Below are positions 1 to 9,312 of a DNA stretch of 64,000 nt, one piece after another. The notes under the pieces were generated by a model that saw only the letters and a program-made list of their open reading frames with translations, did not search any database and was not told where the DNA came from. Position 1 is the first letter of the stretch. Each line of letters starts with the position of its first letter. Where the stretch lies: the NCBI GenBank assembly GCA_035495435.1, contig DATJFV010000034.1, positions 1-64,000 on the forward strand. The letters run 5' to 3'. Source of the stretch: JBDSKH01 sp035495435. GTDB lineage: Bacteria > Actinomycetota > Actinomycetes > Actinomycetales > Microbacteriaceae. A program made the translations under genes and the position numbers.

Positions 1-18
1 CGCCTGAGCTATAGCCCC
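1..18 (-). tRNA. tRNA-Ile, 5' end only (partial, runs off the window)
   Basis: Read on the minus strand, the first 18 bases give GGGGCTATAGCTCAGGCG, the 5' acceptor strand and start of the D-arm of a tRNA. In Actinobacteria a tRNA-Ile(GAT) gene commonly follows gyrA and the DUF3566 gene, and this 5' end fits it. Only the 5' quarter is inside the window, so the anticodon cannot be read and tRNA-Ala remains possible. Confidence 0.6.
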
Positions 19-79
19 GAATGGCCACGCGGGCCGGAGTTCACTGTACCCGACGGTTACGGGCCCAGCGAAATCAGTG

Positions 80-487
80 TCAGCTGTTCTGGAATCCGAC
101 CAGCAGACCCCCGGTGAACCGCACGCTCAGGTTGTACAGCAGAGCGGCGATGGCCCCGAGCACCGTGCCGACCACCGTGTTCAGCAGCGCGACCACCAGC
201 GAGAAGCCGGCGACCTGCAGGATGCCGAATGTCGACGTCACGCTGAAGTCGGGCTGGTTCAGGATGTCTTGGAGGGTGCTGTCGAGCTTGCCGAACACGC
301 CCGTCGAGTTCAGCACCACCCAGATCAACACAGACGCGACGATCAGGGCGATGCCGAGGCACAGCCAGATGAGGAACGACAGCTTCACGACCGACCAGAA
401 GTCGATATAGACGAGCTTGAGGCGCACCTGCTTGGTGGCCACGCGACGCTGCTCTTTGCGCTGCAGCTTCTCGGCGACGCTGGTCAT
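80..487 (-). CDS. DUF3566 family small membrane protein
   Basis: A 135-aa protein with a basic N-terminus (residues 9-24 rich in Lys/Arg) and two clear hydrophobic segments at about 33-58 and 88-118, separated by a polar loop. This matches the actinobacterial DUF3566 membrane proteins, which are almost always encoded directly downstream of gyrA. Its ATG overlaps the gyrA stop codon (ATGA, 484-487), so it is probably translationally coupled to gyrA as the last gene of the gyrB-gyrA operon. The molecular role is unknown. The call rests on position and topology. Confidence 0.85.
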   Translation of the reverse strand: MTSVAEKLQRKEQRRVATKQVRLKLVYIDFWSVVKLSFLIWLCLGIALIVASVLIWVVLNSTGVFGKLDSTLQDILNQPDFSVTSTFGILQVAGFSLVVALLNTVVGTVLGAIAALLYNLSVRFTGGLLVGFQNS

Positions 488-3054
488 GGCTGGGGCTCGT
501 CCTCTCGGTCCTGCGGTTCCGGGTCATCCGCGGAATCCTCGGCGTCCTGGGCGTCCAGGTTGCGCTCGCTGTTCTTGGCCACGGCGATGATCCTGTCCTC
601 ATCGTCGAAGCGGGCGAAGACCACGCCCATCGTATCCCGCCCCTTGGCGGGCACCTCGGCCACCGAAGACCGTACCACCTTGCCGCTGGCAAGAACCACG
701 AGCACCTCGTCGTCTTCGCCGACTATCAGCGCACCCGCCAGATCTCCACGGGCTTCTGTCAGCTTGGCCACCTTGATGCCGAGCCCGCCGCGATTCTGCG
801 GGCGATACTCCGACACCGCAGTGCGCTTGGCGTAGCCGCCCTCGGTGACGATGAAGACGGCGGCCGCGTCGGCATCCGCGTCGTCTCCGGAGCCGGACGA
901 CACCACGGAAGCCGACAGCAACGCGTCGTCATCGCGGAAGTGCATGCCGATCACGCCGGCCGTCGACCGGCCCATGGCCCGCAGCGACGACTCTTCGGCC
1001 ACGAAGCGCAGCGACATGCCCTTGCGCGACACCAGCAGGATCTCGGAGTCGTCCTCGACGAGCATGGCCGAGACGACCTCGTCGCCCTCGCGCAGGTTGA
1101 TGGCGATGATGCCGCCCGTGCGGTTGGTGTCGTACTCGGTCAGCGCGGTCTTCTTGATGAGGCCTCCGCGCGTCGCCAGGGCGAGGTACTTCGCCGCCGA
1201 GTAATCGCGGATGTCGAGCACCTGCGCGATCTGCTCGTCGGGCTGCATGGCCAGCAGGTTCGCCACGTGCTGGCCCTTCGCGTCGCGGCCCGCCTCCTGC
1301 ACCTCATACGCCTTGGCCCGGTACACCCGGCCGGTGTTCGTGAAGAACAGCAGCCAGTGATGGGTCGTGGTGACGAAGAAGTGCTCGACCACGTCGTCGG
1401 CACGCAACTGCGCGCCCTTCACGCCCCGGCCACCGCGGTGCTGCGAGCGGTAGTTGTCGCTGCGGGTGCGCTTGATGTAGCCCCCGCGGGTGATGGTGAC
1501 CACCATCTCCTCTTCGGGGATGAGGTCTTCGACCGACATGTCCCCGCCGAAGCCGTACATGATCTCGGTGCGCCGGTCGTCGCCGAACTTGTCGGCGATC
1601 TCGGTGAGTTCGGCGGTGATGATCTCGCGCTGCCGCACCTCGCTGGCCAGGATCGCCTGGTACTCGGCGATCTCGCGCTCGAGCTCGGCCAGCCGGTCTT
1701 GGATCTTCTGTCGTTCGAGGGCGGCGAGCCGGCGCAACTGGAGCGCGAGGATCGCGTCGGCCTGCAGCTCGTCGACGTCGAGCAGCCGGATGAGTCCCTG
1801 CCGCGCCTCGTCCACGTCGGGCGACCGGCGGATCAGGGCGATGACCTCGTCGAGGGCATCGAGAGCCTTCACATACCCGCGCTGGATGTGCGCGTCGGCC
1901 TCTGCCTTCGCCAGCCGGAACGTGGTCCGGCGCACGATGACCTCGATCTGATGGTCGATCCAGTGCTGAATGAAGCCGTCGATCGACAGGGTGCGCGGCA
2001 CCCCGTCGACGATCGCGAGCATGTTCGCGCCGAAGTTCTCTTGCAGCTGGGTGTGCTTGTACAGGTTGTTGAGCACGACCTTCGCCACCGCGTCGCGCTT
2101 CAACACGATCACCAGCCGCTGACCGGTGCGGCCGGAGGTCTCATCCCGGATGTCGGCGATGCCGGCGATCTTGCCGTCCTTCACCAGCTCGGCGATCTTG
2201 ATCGCGAGGTTGTCGGGGTTCACCTGGTACGGCAGCTCGGTGACCACCAGCTGCGTGCGGCCCTGCGACTCCTCCACGTTCACCACGGCGCGCATGGTGA
2301 TCGATCCGCGGCCGGTTCGGTAGGCGTCCTGGATGCCCTTCACCCCGAGGATCTGCGCTCCGGTCGGGAAATCGGGGCCCTTGATGCGCTCGACCAGCGC
2401 GGCCTGCAGTTCGTCGCGCGTGGCATCCGGATTCTGCAGCGCCCAGAGTGCGCCGTCGGCGACCTCGCGCAGATTGTGCGGCGGGATGTTGGTGGCCATA
2501 CCGACCGCGATGCCGACGGACCCGTTGACCAGCAGGTTGGGGAACCGGCTGGGCAGCACCGTCGGCTCCTGGGTGCGACCGTCGTAGTTGTCCTGCATGT
2601 CGACGGTGTCTTCGTCGATGTCGCGGACCATCTCCATGGCAAGCGGCGCCATCTTGGTCTCGGTGTACCGGTGGGCGGCCGCGCCGTCGTTGCCGGGCGA
2701 CCCGAAGTTGCCCTGACCGAGCGCCAGCGGATATCTCAGCGACCACGGCTGCACCAGGCGAACAAGCGCGTCATAAACAGACGAGTCGCCGTGCGGATGG
2801 AACTGGCCCATCACGTCGCCGATGATGCGGGTGCACTTCGAGAACGCGCGGTCGGGGCGGTAACCGCCGTCGTACATCGCGTAGATGACGCGGCGGTGGA
2901 CCGGCTTCAGGCCGTCGCGCACATCGGGAAGTGCGCGGCCCACGATCACGCTCATTGCGTAGTCGAGGTAGCTGCGCTGCATCTCGAGCTGGAGGTCGAC
3001 CTGCTCGATCTTGTCGTGGCCGGGCGTGCCCGCCCCTGTGGTGGTGTCGGTCAT
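484..3054 (-). CDS. gyrA: DNA gyrase subunit A
   Basis: An 856-aa GyrA, the DNA-breaking and rejoining subunit of the A2B2 type II topoisomerase that supercoils DNA. The catalytic tyrosine is Y130 in the motif AAHRYTE. The quinolone-resistance region HPHGDSSVYD at 86-95 keeps Ser91 and Asp95, equivalent to E. coli Ser83 and Asp87, so no classical resistance change is visible. The C-terminal beta-pinwheel contains a GyrA-box (QHRGGRG, about residue 537), and the protein ends in an acidic tail rich in D/E. The start is coupled to gyrB: the gyrB TGA and the gyrA ATG share one base. Confidence 0.98.
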   Translation of the reverse strand: MTDTTTGAGTPGHDKIEQVDLQLEMQRSYLDYAMSVIVGRALPDVRDGLKPVHRRVIYAMYDGGYRPDRAFSKCTRIIGDVMGQFHPHGDSSVYDALVRLVQPWSLRYPLALGQGNFGSPGNDGAAAHRYTETKMAPLAMEMVRDIDEDTVDMQDNYDGRTQEPTVLPSRFPNLLVNGSVGIAVGMATNIPPHNLREVADGALWALQNPDATRDELQAALVERIKGPDFPTGAQILGVKGIQDAYRTGRGSITMRAVVNVEESQGRTQLVVTELPYQVNPDNLAIKIAELVKDGKIAGIADIRDETSGRTGQRLVIVLKRDAVAKVVLNNLYKHTQLQENFGANMLAIVDGVPRTLSIDGFIQHWIDHQIEVIVRRTTFRLAKAEADAHIQRGYVKALDALDEVIALIRRSPDVDEARQGLIRLLDVDELQADAILALQLRRLAALERQKIQDRLAELEREIAEYQAILASEVRQREIITAELTEIADKFGDDRRTEIMYGFGGDMSVEDLIPEEEMVVTITRGGYIKRTRSDNYRSQHRGGRGVKGAQLRADDVVEHFFVTTTHHWLLFFTNTGRVYRAKAYEVQEAGRDAKGQHVANLLAMQPDEQIAQVLDIRDYSAAKYLALATRGGLIKKTALTEYDTNRTGGIIAINLREGDEVVSAMLVEDDSEILLVSRKGMSLRFVAEESSLRAMGRSTAGVIGMHFRDDDALLSASVVSSGSGDDADADAAAVFIVTEGGYAKRTAVSEYRPQNRGGLGIKVAKLTEARGDLAGALIVGEDDEVLVVLASGKVVRSSVAEVPAKGRDTMGVVFARFDDEDRIIAVAKNSERNLDAQDAEDSADDPEPQDREDEPQP

Positions 3055-5030
3055 CAGATGTCCAGGAACCTGACGTCTTTGGCGTTCTGCTGGATGAAGG
3101 TGCGGCGCGACTCGACGTCATCGCCCATCAGCGTCGAGAACACGCTGTCGGCGATAGCCGCGTCGTCGAGTGTCACCTGCCGCAGGGTGCGGGTCGCCGG
3201 GTTCATCGTGGTATCCCAGAGCTCCTGGTGGTTCATCTCGCCGAGACCCTTGTAGCGCTGAACGCCGTTCTCTTTGGCGATGCGCTTGCCGGCCTTCAGG
3301 CCCTCCGCCAGCAAAGCGTCGCGCTCGCGGTCGGAGTACACGTACTCGTGGTCGGCGTTGGTCCACTTCAGCCGGAAGAGCGGAGGCTGCGCCAAGTAGA
3401 CGTAGCCCATCTCGATCAGCGGGCGCATGTAGCGGAAGAGCAGGGTGAGCAGCAGGGTCGTGATGTGCTGCCCGTCGACATCGGCATCGGCCATCAGCAC
3501 GATCTTGTGATAGCGGGCCTTCTCGCCGTCGAAGTCCTCGCCGATGCCGGTTCCGAACGCGGTGATCATCGCCTGGATCTCGGCGTTGCCGAGCGCGCGG
3601 TCGAGGCGGGCCTTCTCGACGTTCAGGATCTTGCCGCGCAGCGGCAGAATCGCCTGGGTCTCCGGGTCGCGGCCGGTCTTCGCGGAGCCGCCGGCGGAAT
3701 CGCCCTCGACCAGGAAGATCTCGCTGCGCGACGGGTCTTTGCTCGAGCAGTCGCTGAGCTTGCCGGGCATTCCGCCGCCCTCGAGCAGACCCTTGCGGCG
3801 GGTCTGCTCCCGCGCCTTGCGGGCGGCCATGCGCGCCGCAGCGGCCTGGATCGACTTGCGGATGATCTCGCGCGCCTGGTTGGGGTTGCGCTCGAACCAG
3901 TCGCCCAGCTGATCGCCGACGACGCGCTGTACGAACGACTTCGCCTCGGTGTTGCCGAGCTTGGTCTTGGTCTGGCCCTCGAACTGCGGCTCGCTGAGTT
4001 TGATCGAGATGACGGCCGTGAGGCCTTCGCGCACGTCTTCTCCGGAGAGGTTCTCGTCCTTCTCCTTCAGCAGGTTCTTTTCACGCGCGTACCGGTTGAC
4101 CAGCGTGGTGAGCGCGGCGCGGAACCCTTCCTCGTGCGTGCCCCCCTCGTGCGTGTTGATCACGTTGGCGTAGGTGTGCACGCTCTCGGAGTAGGCGGTG
4201 GTCCACTGCATCGCGATCTCGAGGGCCATGTGGCGCTCGGTGTCTTCGGACTCGAACGAGATGATCTCGTCGTGCACCGGCTCGGTCTTCTTGGCCGAGT
4301 TGAGGTACTCGACGTAGTCCACGAGTCCGCGCTCGTAGAGGAAGTCGTCGTGCCGGTGCTCGGTCTCGCCGTCCTCGAGCGGGCGCTGGTCGACGAGAGT
4401 GATGCGCAGCCCCTTGTTGAGGAAAGCGGTCTGCTGGAACCGGGTGCGCAGCGTCTCGTAGTCGAACTCGACGGTCTCGAAGATGTCGGAGTTGGGCCAG
4501 AAGGAGATGATCGTGCCGGTCTCGTCCGACTTCTCGCCCTTCGCGAGCGGGGCGTCGGGCACGCCGTCGTGGTAGGTCTGGGTGTAGACGTTGCCCTGCC
4601 GACGCACCTCGACCTCGAGCTTGTGCGACAGCGCGTTGACCACCGAGCTGCCGACACCGTGCAGCCCGCCGGAGACCGCGTACCCGCCACCGCCGAACTT
4701 GCCGCCGGCGTGCAGCACGGTCAGCACCACCTCGACGCTCGAGCGCTTCTCGACCGGATGCATGTCGACCGGGATGCCGCGCCCGTTGTCGACGACGCGG
4801 ATGCCGCCGTCCTCGAGGATGCTCACCTCGATGGTGTCGCAGTAGCCGGCGAGCGCCTCGTCGACCGCGTTGTCGACGATCTCGTAGACCAGGTGATGCA
4901 GGCCGCGCGGGCCGGTCGACCCGATGTACATGCCGGGCCGTTTGCGCACCGCCTCCAGACCTTCGAGGACCTGGATGTCGCCTGCGCCGTAGGAGGCTTC
5001 AGAGGCCGCCGAAGAGGAGGGAGTTGTCAT
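3054..5030 (-). CDS. gyrB: DNA gyrase subunit B
   Basis: A 658-aa GyrB, the ATPase subunit of gyrase. The N-terminal GHKL ATPase domain shows VDNGRGIPVD (about residue 80) and a GGLHGVG lid motif. The TOPRIM domain carries EGDSAGGSAK (about 440) and DADVDGQH (about 515), the Mg-binding acidic residues. RGKILNVEK in the resistance-determining region is standard. It lacks the extra C-terminal insertion of enterobacterial GyrB, which is normal for Gram-positives. AGGAG lies about 10 nt before the ATG. It is the first gene of gyrB-gyrA-DUF3566, preceded by a 121-nt gap. Confidence 0.98.
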   Translation of the reverse strand: MTTPSSSAASEASYGAGDIQVLEGLEAVRKRPGMYIGSTGPRGLHHLVYEIVDNAVDEALAGYCDTIEVSILEDGGIRVVDNGRGIPVDMHPVEKRSSVEVVLTVLHAGGKFGGGGYAVSGGLHGVGSSVVNALSHKLEVEVRRQGNVYTQTYHDGVPDAPLAKGEKSDETGTIISFWPNSDIFETVEFDYETLRTRFQQTAFLNKGLRITLVDQRPLEDGETEHRHDDFLYERGLVDYVEYLNSAKKTEPVHDEIISFESEDTERHMALEIAMQWTTAYSESVHTYANVINTHEGGTHEEGFRAALTTLVNRYAREKNLLKEKDENLSGEDVREGLTAVISIKLSEPQFEGQTKTKLGNTEAKSFVQRVVGDQLGDWFERNPNQAREIIRKSIQAAAARMAARKAREQTRRKGLLEGGGMPGKLSDCSSKDPSRSEIFLVEGDSAGGSAKTGRDPETQAILPLRGKILNVEKARLDRALGNAEIQAMITAFGTGIGEDFDGEKARYHKIVLMADADVDGQHITTLLLTLLFRYMRPLIEMGYVYLAQPPLFRLKWTNADHEYVYSDRERDALLAEGLKAGKRIAKENGVQRYKGLGEMNHQELWDTTMNPATRTLRQVTLDDAAIADSVFSTLMGDDVESRRTFIQQNAKDVRFLDI

Positions 5031-5054
5031 GAAAAATGGGGCTCCTGCCGGATC

Positions 5055-5076
5055 GGTAAGACCTCCCGATCTTACC
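5055..5076. promoter_or_regulatory. Inverted repeat in the gyrB upstream region
   Basis: GGTAAGA and TCTTACC form perfect 7-bp arms separated by 8 nt, between dciA and gyrB. On the minus strand one arm contains TAAGAT, a plausible -10 hexamer for gyrB about 40 nt before the start codon. I see no convincing -35. It could be a promoter/operator element or a leader hairpin; gyrB promoters are often supercoiling-responsive, but nothing in the sequence proves that here. Confidence 0.35.
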
Positions 5077-5151
5077 TCAGAGGCCCACTCAAAACCGGCT
5101 CAAACGGCCCTGTGGAGCCTTTTCACGCCGGGTCTGACCAGATTTGCCTTC

Positions 5152-5658
5152 TCAGCCGTAAGTATCGCGCGGACCGCGCCCTGGGATTGCTCTGGGGCCG
5201 CGTTTCCACGAGGGGGCGTCCGGGTTGATTATGGTCACCGACTCCAGCCCGGCCGCGGGGAACATCGTGAGCAGGGTCGTCGTCAGCGTGGCGCGCATCC
5301 GGCGCAGCTCCGTCGCCCACGGAGTCGAGTCGCATCGCACCAGGAGCTCGCCGTCCCGGAATCCGACCGGGCTCGTATGCGCCGCGATGTTGCCGCCGAC
5401 GATCTCGGGCCACTTCGCGACGAGTTCGGCCTGCGCGATCGGCGAATCCCAGCCGAGCTCCGCGGTCAGTGACCCGAGCACGTCGCCGATCCCGCGCGGG
5501 TCGCGACCGGTGCCGTAGGGCACGCTCGTTTCGTCCCGCGAGGCGCGCTTCCGGCGCCGGGCGTCCGCGCTGCGCACGGCCGGGTCGCCGAAGACCGAGC
5601 GGATGCGCTGCCAGACCGCGATGTGCTCGGGAACCGGCTCCGGCATCCTGTCGCTCAC
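5152..5658 (-). CDS. dciA: DciA-like DUF721 protein
   Basis: A 168-aa protein with the DUF721 fold in its second half (about residues 45-140, including the segment around WPEIVGGNIAAHT). DciA is the ancestral helicase loader that recruits DnaB at the origin in bacteria lacking DnaC/DnaI. Its position between recF and gyrB is conserved in Actinobacteria. It starts at GTG, overlapping the recF stop as GTGA (5655-5658). The N-terminal 40 residues are basic and probably disordered. The family role is established for mycobacteria; the assignment here is by synteny and motif. Confidence 0.85.
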   Translation of the reverse strand: MSDRMPEPVPEHIAVWQRIRSVFGDPAVRSADARRRKRASRDETSVPYGTGRDPRGIGDVLGSLTAELGWDSPIAQAELVAKWPEIVGGNIAAHTSPVGFRDGELLVRCDSTPWATELRRMRATLTTTLLTMFPAAGLESVTIINPDAPSWKRGPRAIPGRGPRDTYG

Positions 5659-6827
5659 AGCTCGCCCGCCTCGAGAACCCGACCGGCGCGGATGCCGACG
5701 GTGTTCCCCGAGAGTGCGGCCGGCACGTCCGCGGCCACCGCGGCGGTGATCAAGACCTGTTCGTAGTCGCCGATCGCGTCGGCGAGCTGTGCCCGTCGCG
5801 ACTCGTCGAGTTCGGCGAACACGTCGTCGAGCACGACGACCGGGTCACCGAGCGGCGACTCCGCGCGCAGCAGAGCGGCGGATGCCAGCTTGAGTGCCAG
5901 CGCGAACGACCAGCTTTCGCCGTGGCTGGCATACCCGCGCGCCGGAAGCCCGTTGAGCACCAGCAGCAGGTCATCGCGGTGCGGCCCCACCAGCGTGAGT
6001 CCGCGGTCGAGCTCGGATCGGCGCACCCGGCTCAGCGCCGCGCGGAACGCGTCGGCTGTTCCGGCGGAGCCGGTCGCGATTTTTTCCGAATCGAGTGCAG
6101 CCGCGGGGCCCTCGTCCTCCGGTTGCGCGCCCAGGATGCTGAGCTCCAGCGCCAGGTCCGCGACATGCCCGGCGCCGGCGATCCGTTCGTAGGCCAGCGC
6201 GACGTGCGGACGCAGCCGCTCGACCAGATCGGCGCGAGCGTCGATCAGCTGTGCACCCAGCTCGACCAGCCGGTCATCCCACAGGTCGAGAGTCGACAGC
6301 CGCCCGTCGTCGACCCGGTGCCCGCGAGCAGATTTCAGGAGGCTGTTGCGCTGGCGAAGAACTCGGTCGTAGTCGGCGATGACCCCCGCGAAGCGCGGAG
6401 ACAACTGCACGAGCAGTTGATCGAGAAACCGGCGACGGCCGGACGGTTCTCCGCGCACGAGGGCCAGATCCTCGGGAGCGAAGAGCACAGTCGCGATGTG
6501 GCGAGGCAGTTCACGGGGCCGCACGCCGACCCGGTTCACCTGGGCGCGATTGGCGCCGGTGCGATTGAGCTGCAGTTCGAGCAGCACCTCCCGGTCGCCG
6601 TGCCGGAGACGCGCACGGACGATGCCGGATTCCGCACCGGCACGGATCAGCGCCTGATCGGTGGAGACCCGGTGGGAGCCGAGGGTCGCGAGGTACCCGA
6701 TCGCCTCCACCAGATTGGTCTTGCCCTGCCCGTTGGAGCCCACGAAGACGTTCGGTCCCGGCGAGAGCCCGACCTCCGCGGTCTCATAGTTGCGGAAGTC
6801 GCTCAGTGAGAGGTGCGCGACGATCAC
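5655..6827 (-). CDS. recF: DNA replication and repair protein RecF
   Basis: A 390-aa SMC-like ATPase that works with RecO/RecR to load RecA at gaps. The Walker A motif GSNGQGKTN is at 30-38, an ABC-type signature region lies near residue 300, and Walker B VVVLDDVFAELD is near 330. It is encoded between gnd and dciA with GTGA overlaps on both sides (6824-6827 with gnd), indicating tight translational coupling in the gnd-recF-dciA run. The length is normal for actinobacterial RecF. Confidence 0.96.
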   Translation of the reverse strand: MIVAHLSLSDFRNYETAEVGLSPGPNVFVGSNGQGKTNLVEAIGYLATLGSHRVSTDQALIRAGAESGIVRARLRHGDREVLLELQLNRTGANRAQVNRVGVRPRELPRHIATVLFAPEDLALVRGEPSGRRRFLDQLLVQLSPRFAGVIADYDRVLRQRNSLLKSARGHRVDDGRLSTLDLWDDRLVELGAQLIDARADLVERLRPHVALAYERIAGAGHVADLALELSILGAQPEDEGPAAALDSEKIATGSAGTADAFRAALSRVRRSELDRGLTLVGPHRDDLLLVLNGLPARGYASHGESWSFALALKLASAALLRAESPLGDPVVVLDDVFAELDESRRAQLADAIGDYEQVLITAAVAADVPAALSGNTVGIRAGRVLEAGEL

Positions 6828-7738
6828 GCCTTGCGCACGGCGTGACCGCCGAACTGCTTGCGAAGTGCCGCGACCGCCTTCATGGCGGGCGAGTCCTTCT
6901 GACGCGAGACGAAGCGGGCGAAGATCGACGCACTGATGGTCGGCACCGGAACCGCGTGATCGAGGGCGTCCATCACGGTCCAGCGCCCCTCGCCCGAGTC
7001 CTCGACATACCCCTCGATGTCGGTGAACTGCGGGTCCTTCTCGAGAGCCTGCACGAGGAGTTCGAGCAGCCAGCTGCGCACAACGGTTCCGCGCTGCCAG
7101 GCCTTGAACACCCCGGTGACGTCGTGGATCAGGTCGCTGCGTGCGGCCAGCAGCTCATACCCCTCACCGAGCGCCTGCATCTGGGCGTATTCGATACCGT
7201 TGTGCACCATTTTCGCGTAGTGTCCGGCACCGACCGCGCCGGCGTGCACGAATCCCTCTGCCCGCGGCCCCTCGGGACGCAGCGCGTCGAAGATCGGCAT
7301 GGCCCGGCGGATGTCGCGCTTGTCGCCCCCCGACATCAGCCCATATCCGTTCTTCTGGCCCCAGATCCCACCCGAGACGCCGCAGTCGACGAAGTGGATG
7401 CCCTTCTCGCCCAGGAGGGCGGAGTGGATCGCGTCGTCGGTGAACCTCGAGTTGCCGCCGTCGATCACCAGGTCGCCCTTGCTGAGCACTCCCGCCAGGT
7501 CGTGGATCACACCGGTGGTGATCTGTCCGGAGGGAACCATCACCCAGATGACCCGCGGAGCGGGAAGTGCAGCGACGAGAGCAGGAAGGTCGGGAACATC
7601 GGTGACGGCGGGGTTCGGGTCGTACCCGACGACCCGCAAGCCGGCTTTACGCATCCGGGCCCGCATGTTGAAGCCCATACGGCCGAGGCCGACGAGGCCG
7701 ACGCTGAATGTCGTTTTCTTTCCGCGGGCGGTGGCCAC
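6824..7738 (-). CDS. gnd: 6-phosphogluconate dehydrogenase, short (YqeC/GndA-like) form
   Basis: A 304-aa enzyme that oxidatively decarboxylates 6-phosphogluconate to ribulose 5-phosphate. The Rossmann motif GLGRMG is at 17-22, DGGNS marks the substrate site, and GHYAKMVHNGIEY contains the catalytic Lys and the conserved His-Asn. At about 300 aa it belongs to the short family that is usually NAD-preferring, rather than the 470-aa NADP enzyme. The GTG start follows AGGAGG by 8 nt. Its location between dnaN and recF is a conserved feature of this lineage. Confidence 0.92.
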   Translation of the reverse strand: MATARGKKTTFSVGLVGLGRMGFNMRARMRKAGLRVVGYDPNPAVTDVPDLPALVAALPAPRVIWVMVPSGQITTGVIHDLAGVLSKGDLVIDGGNSRFTDDAIHSALLGEKGIHFVDCGVSGGIWGQKNGYGLMSGGDKRDIRRAMPIFDALRPEGPRAEGFVHAGAVGAGHYAKMVHNGIEYAQMQALGEGYELLAARSDLIHDVTGVFKAWQRGTVVRSWLLELLVQALEKDPQFTDIEGYVEDSGEGRWTVMDALDHAVPVPTISASIFARFVSRQKDSPAMKAVAALRKQFGGHAVRKA

Positions 7739-7748
7739 CGCAGCCCTC

Positions 7749-8894
7749 CTAGCGCAGCAGCAGGTTGGGCTGCAGCAGGTACTTGTAGTTGTCGGCGCCG
7801 AGCTGGTCCTTCGATGACTGACTGGTGATCAGCACCGGCCCCGGCTTGTTCGGATTCTCAGTCTTGGTGAAGGAGATGCGAACGAACTCCGAATGCACCG
7901 CACCCAGCCCGTCGAGCAGGAACGACGGCTTCAGCGACACCACGGTGTCCTCACCGACCAGATGCGCGTCGATCGTTTCGGATGCCTGGGCCTGCTCGGA
8001 TCCGGCTGCCTCGAGCGTGAGTCCGTCGATCGAGAAGCTGAAGCGCAACGCGGCCTCGCGCTCGAGCACCAGGGACACACGCCGAGTGGCCTCGATCAGC
8101 TCGGCGGTGTTGAGCACCGCGTAGTTGTCGACCTCCTCGGGGAAAAGTCGCTTCACCGGCGGGAAATTGCCCTTGATCAGCAGCGAGGTCACGGTGCGCT
8201 TGTCGGCACTGAAGGCGATGAGTTCGCGGTCGTCGGAGCGGACGATCGACACGGCCACCGTTCCGGCGTGCCCGAACGTCTTTCCGACTTCGGAGAGGGT
8301 GCGCGCGGGAATCAAGGCGGTCGTGCCGGCGGCACTGGCGTTGCCCGAATCCCAGTCGATCTCTCGAACAGCGACGCGGTACCGGTCGGTGGCGACGAGG
8401 CTGAGGTTGTTGTCGCCCACCTCGAGCTGCACACCCGTGATCACCGGGGTGACATCATCGCGGGATGCGGCGACGGCCACCTGCGCTACCGCGGTCGCGA
8501 AGTCCTCAGCCGGGAGCACGCCGGTGCGTTCCTCGACCTGCGGAAGGGTCGGGTACTCCTCGACCGGCATGCTCAGCAGCGTGAAGCGCGCCGATCCGCA
8601 GCTGACCTGGATCTTGCCGTCGTCGGTGGAGAACTGCACCGGGGCATTCGGCAGCCGGCTGGCGATCTCGGCCAGAAGCCGCCCCGAGACCAGTGCCGTG
8701 CCCGTCTCGTCGACCTCGGCCGCGATCTCGGTTCGCGAGGAGACCTCGTAGTCGAAGGACGACAGGACCAGTGCTCCGTCGACCGCCTCGAGCAGCACAC
8801 CGCTGAGGATCGGTTGCGTGGTGCGCTGGGGCAGCAGTTTGACGGCGAACGACACGGCCTCGCTGAATACGTCGCGATTGACGTGGAACTTCAC
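7749..8894 (-). CDS. dnaN: DNA polymerase III beta sliding clamp
   Basis: A 381-aa clamp that encircles DNA and tethers polymerase III and other clamp-binding proteins. The three repeated beta-clamp domains span roughly 1-120, 130-250 and 255-381. The GTG start (MKFHVNRDVF) has GAGAGG upstream. Transcribed away from oriC, with gnd 10 nt downstream. Confidence 0.97.
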   Translation of the reverse strand: MKFHVNRDVFSEAVSFAVKLLPQRTTQPILSGVLLEAVDGALVLSSFDYEVSSRTEIAAEVDETGTALVSGRLLAEIASRLPNAPVQFSTDDGKIQVSCGSARFTLLSMPVEEYPTLPQVEERTGVLPAEDFATAVAQVAVAASRDDVTPVITGVQLEVGDNNLSLVATDRYRVAVREIDWDSGNASAAGTTALIPARTLSEVGKTFGHAGTVAVSIVRSDDRELIAFSADKRTVTSLLIKGNFPPVKRLFPEEVDNYAVLNTAELIEATRRVSLVLEREAALRFSFSIDGLTLEAAGSEQAQASETIDAHLVGEDTVVSLKPSFLLDGLGAVHSEFVRISFTKTENPNKPGPVLITSQSSKDQLGADNYKYLLQPNLLLR

Positions 8895-9312
8895 GCGGAC
8901 CTCTCTTCGTGTCGGGCGCTCATACTCTCACCCCGATCCTGGCACAGGGAAGAGCGGGCTTCGCCTGGAACGACTCGGCGAGGTGCGCGAAGCAGAAGTT
9001 GTGGAACCTCGGATACCCGGGAAAGAAGACTTAATCTTCTTAACGCCTGTGGGAACTGTGGACAACCAGCGCGAGCCCCGTGAACTGCGGGGAACTACAC
9101 CGCTGTGAGATGTGGGCCGCGATGTGGGACTCCGGATCGCGAGGTGCACAGCCGCGAACCGGACGGAAACTCCCCCACAGACCGAACCTCGGTTATCCAC
9201 CGCACGGAATACTTTCAGCAAGTTATCCACAAGCTGTCCACAGCATGTGCAATCGGGCCGCGGAGACCATGACTGTCTAGTCCCCCGAACGGGGGTAGAC
9301 AACGAGAACCGC
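8895..9312. other. oriC: Origin of replication oriC (dnaN-dnaA spacer)
   Basis: This 418-nt non-coding spacer sits 5' of dnaN and 3' of dnaA. It holds DnaA boxes: TTGTCCACA on the minus strand at 9057-9065, TTATCCACA at 9223-9231, TTATCCACC at 9193-9201 and CTGTCCACA at 9234-9242 (one mismatch), plus several weaker TGTGG/CCACA matches. An AT-rich 19-bp inverted repeat at 9023-9041 could be part of the unwinding region. Gene order and boxes together make this the chromosomal origin; boundaries are approximate. Confidence 0.92.
9023..9041. repeat. AT-rich inverted repeat in oriC, candidate DNA-unwinding element
   Basis: AAGAAGA and TCTTCTT form 7-bp arms around CTTAA. It is the most AT-rich stretch in a very GC-rich neighbourhood and lies just 16 nt from the minus-strand DnaA box at 9057. 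A role as unwinding element is inferred. The alternative is a dnaN-side promoter element. Confidence 0.45.

Noticed and set aside
940..5228. Long open frames on the + strand opposite gyrA and gyrB
   Set aside because: High-GC third-position shadow frames. GyrA and GyrB motifs are complete on the minus strand, and the opposite frames show low-complexity composition without domains.
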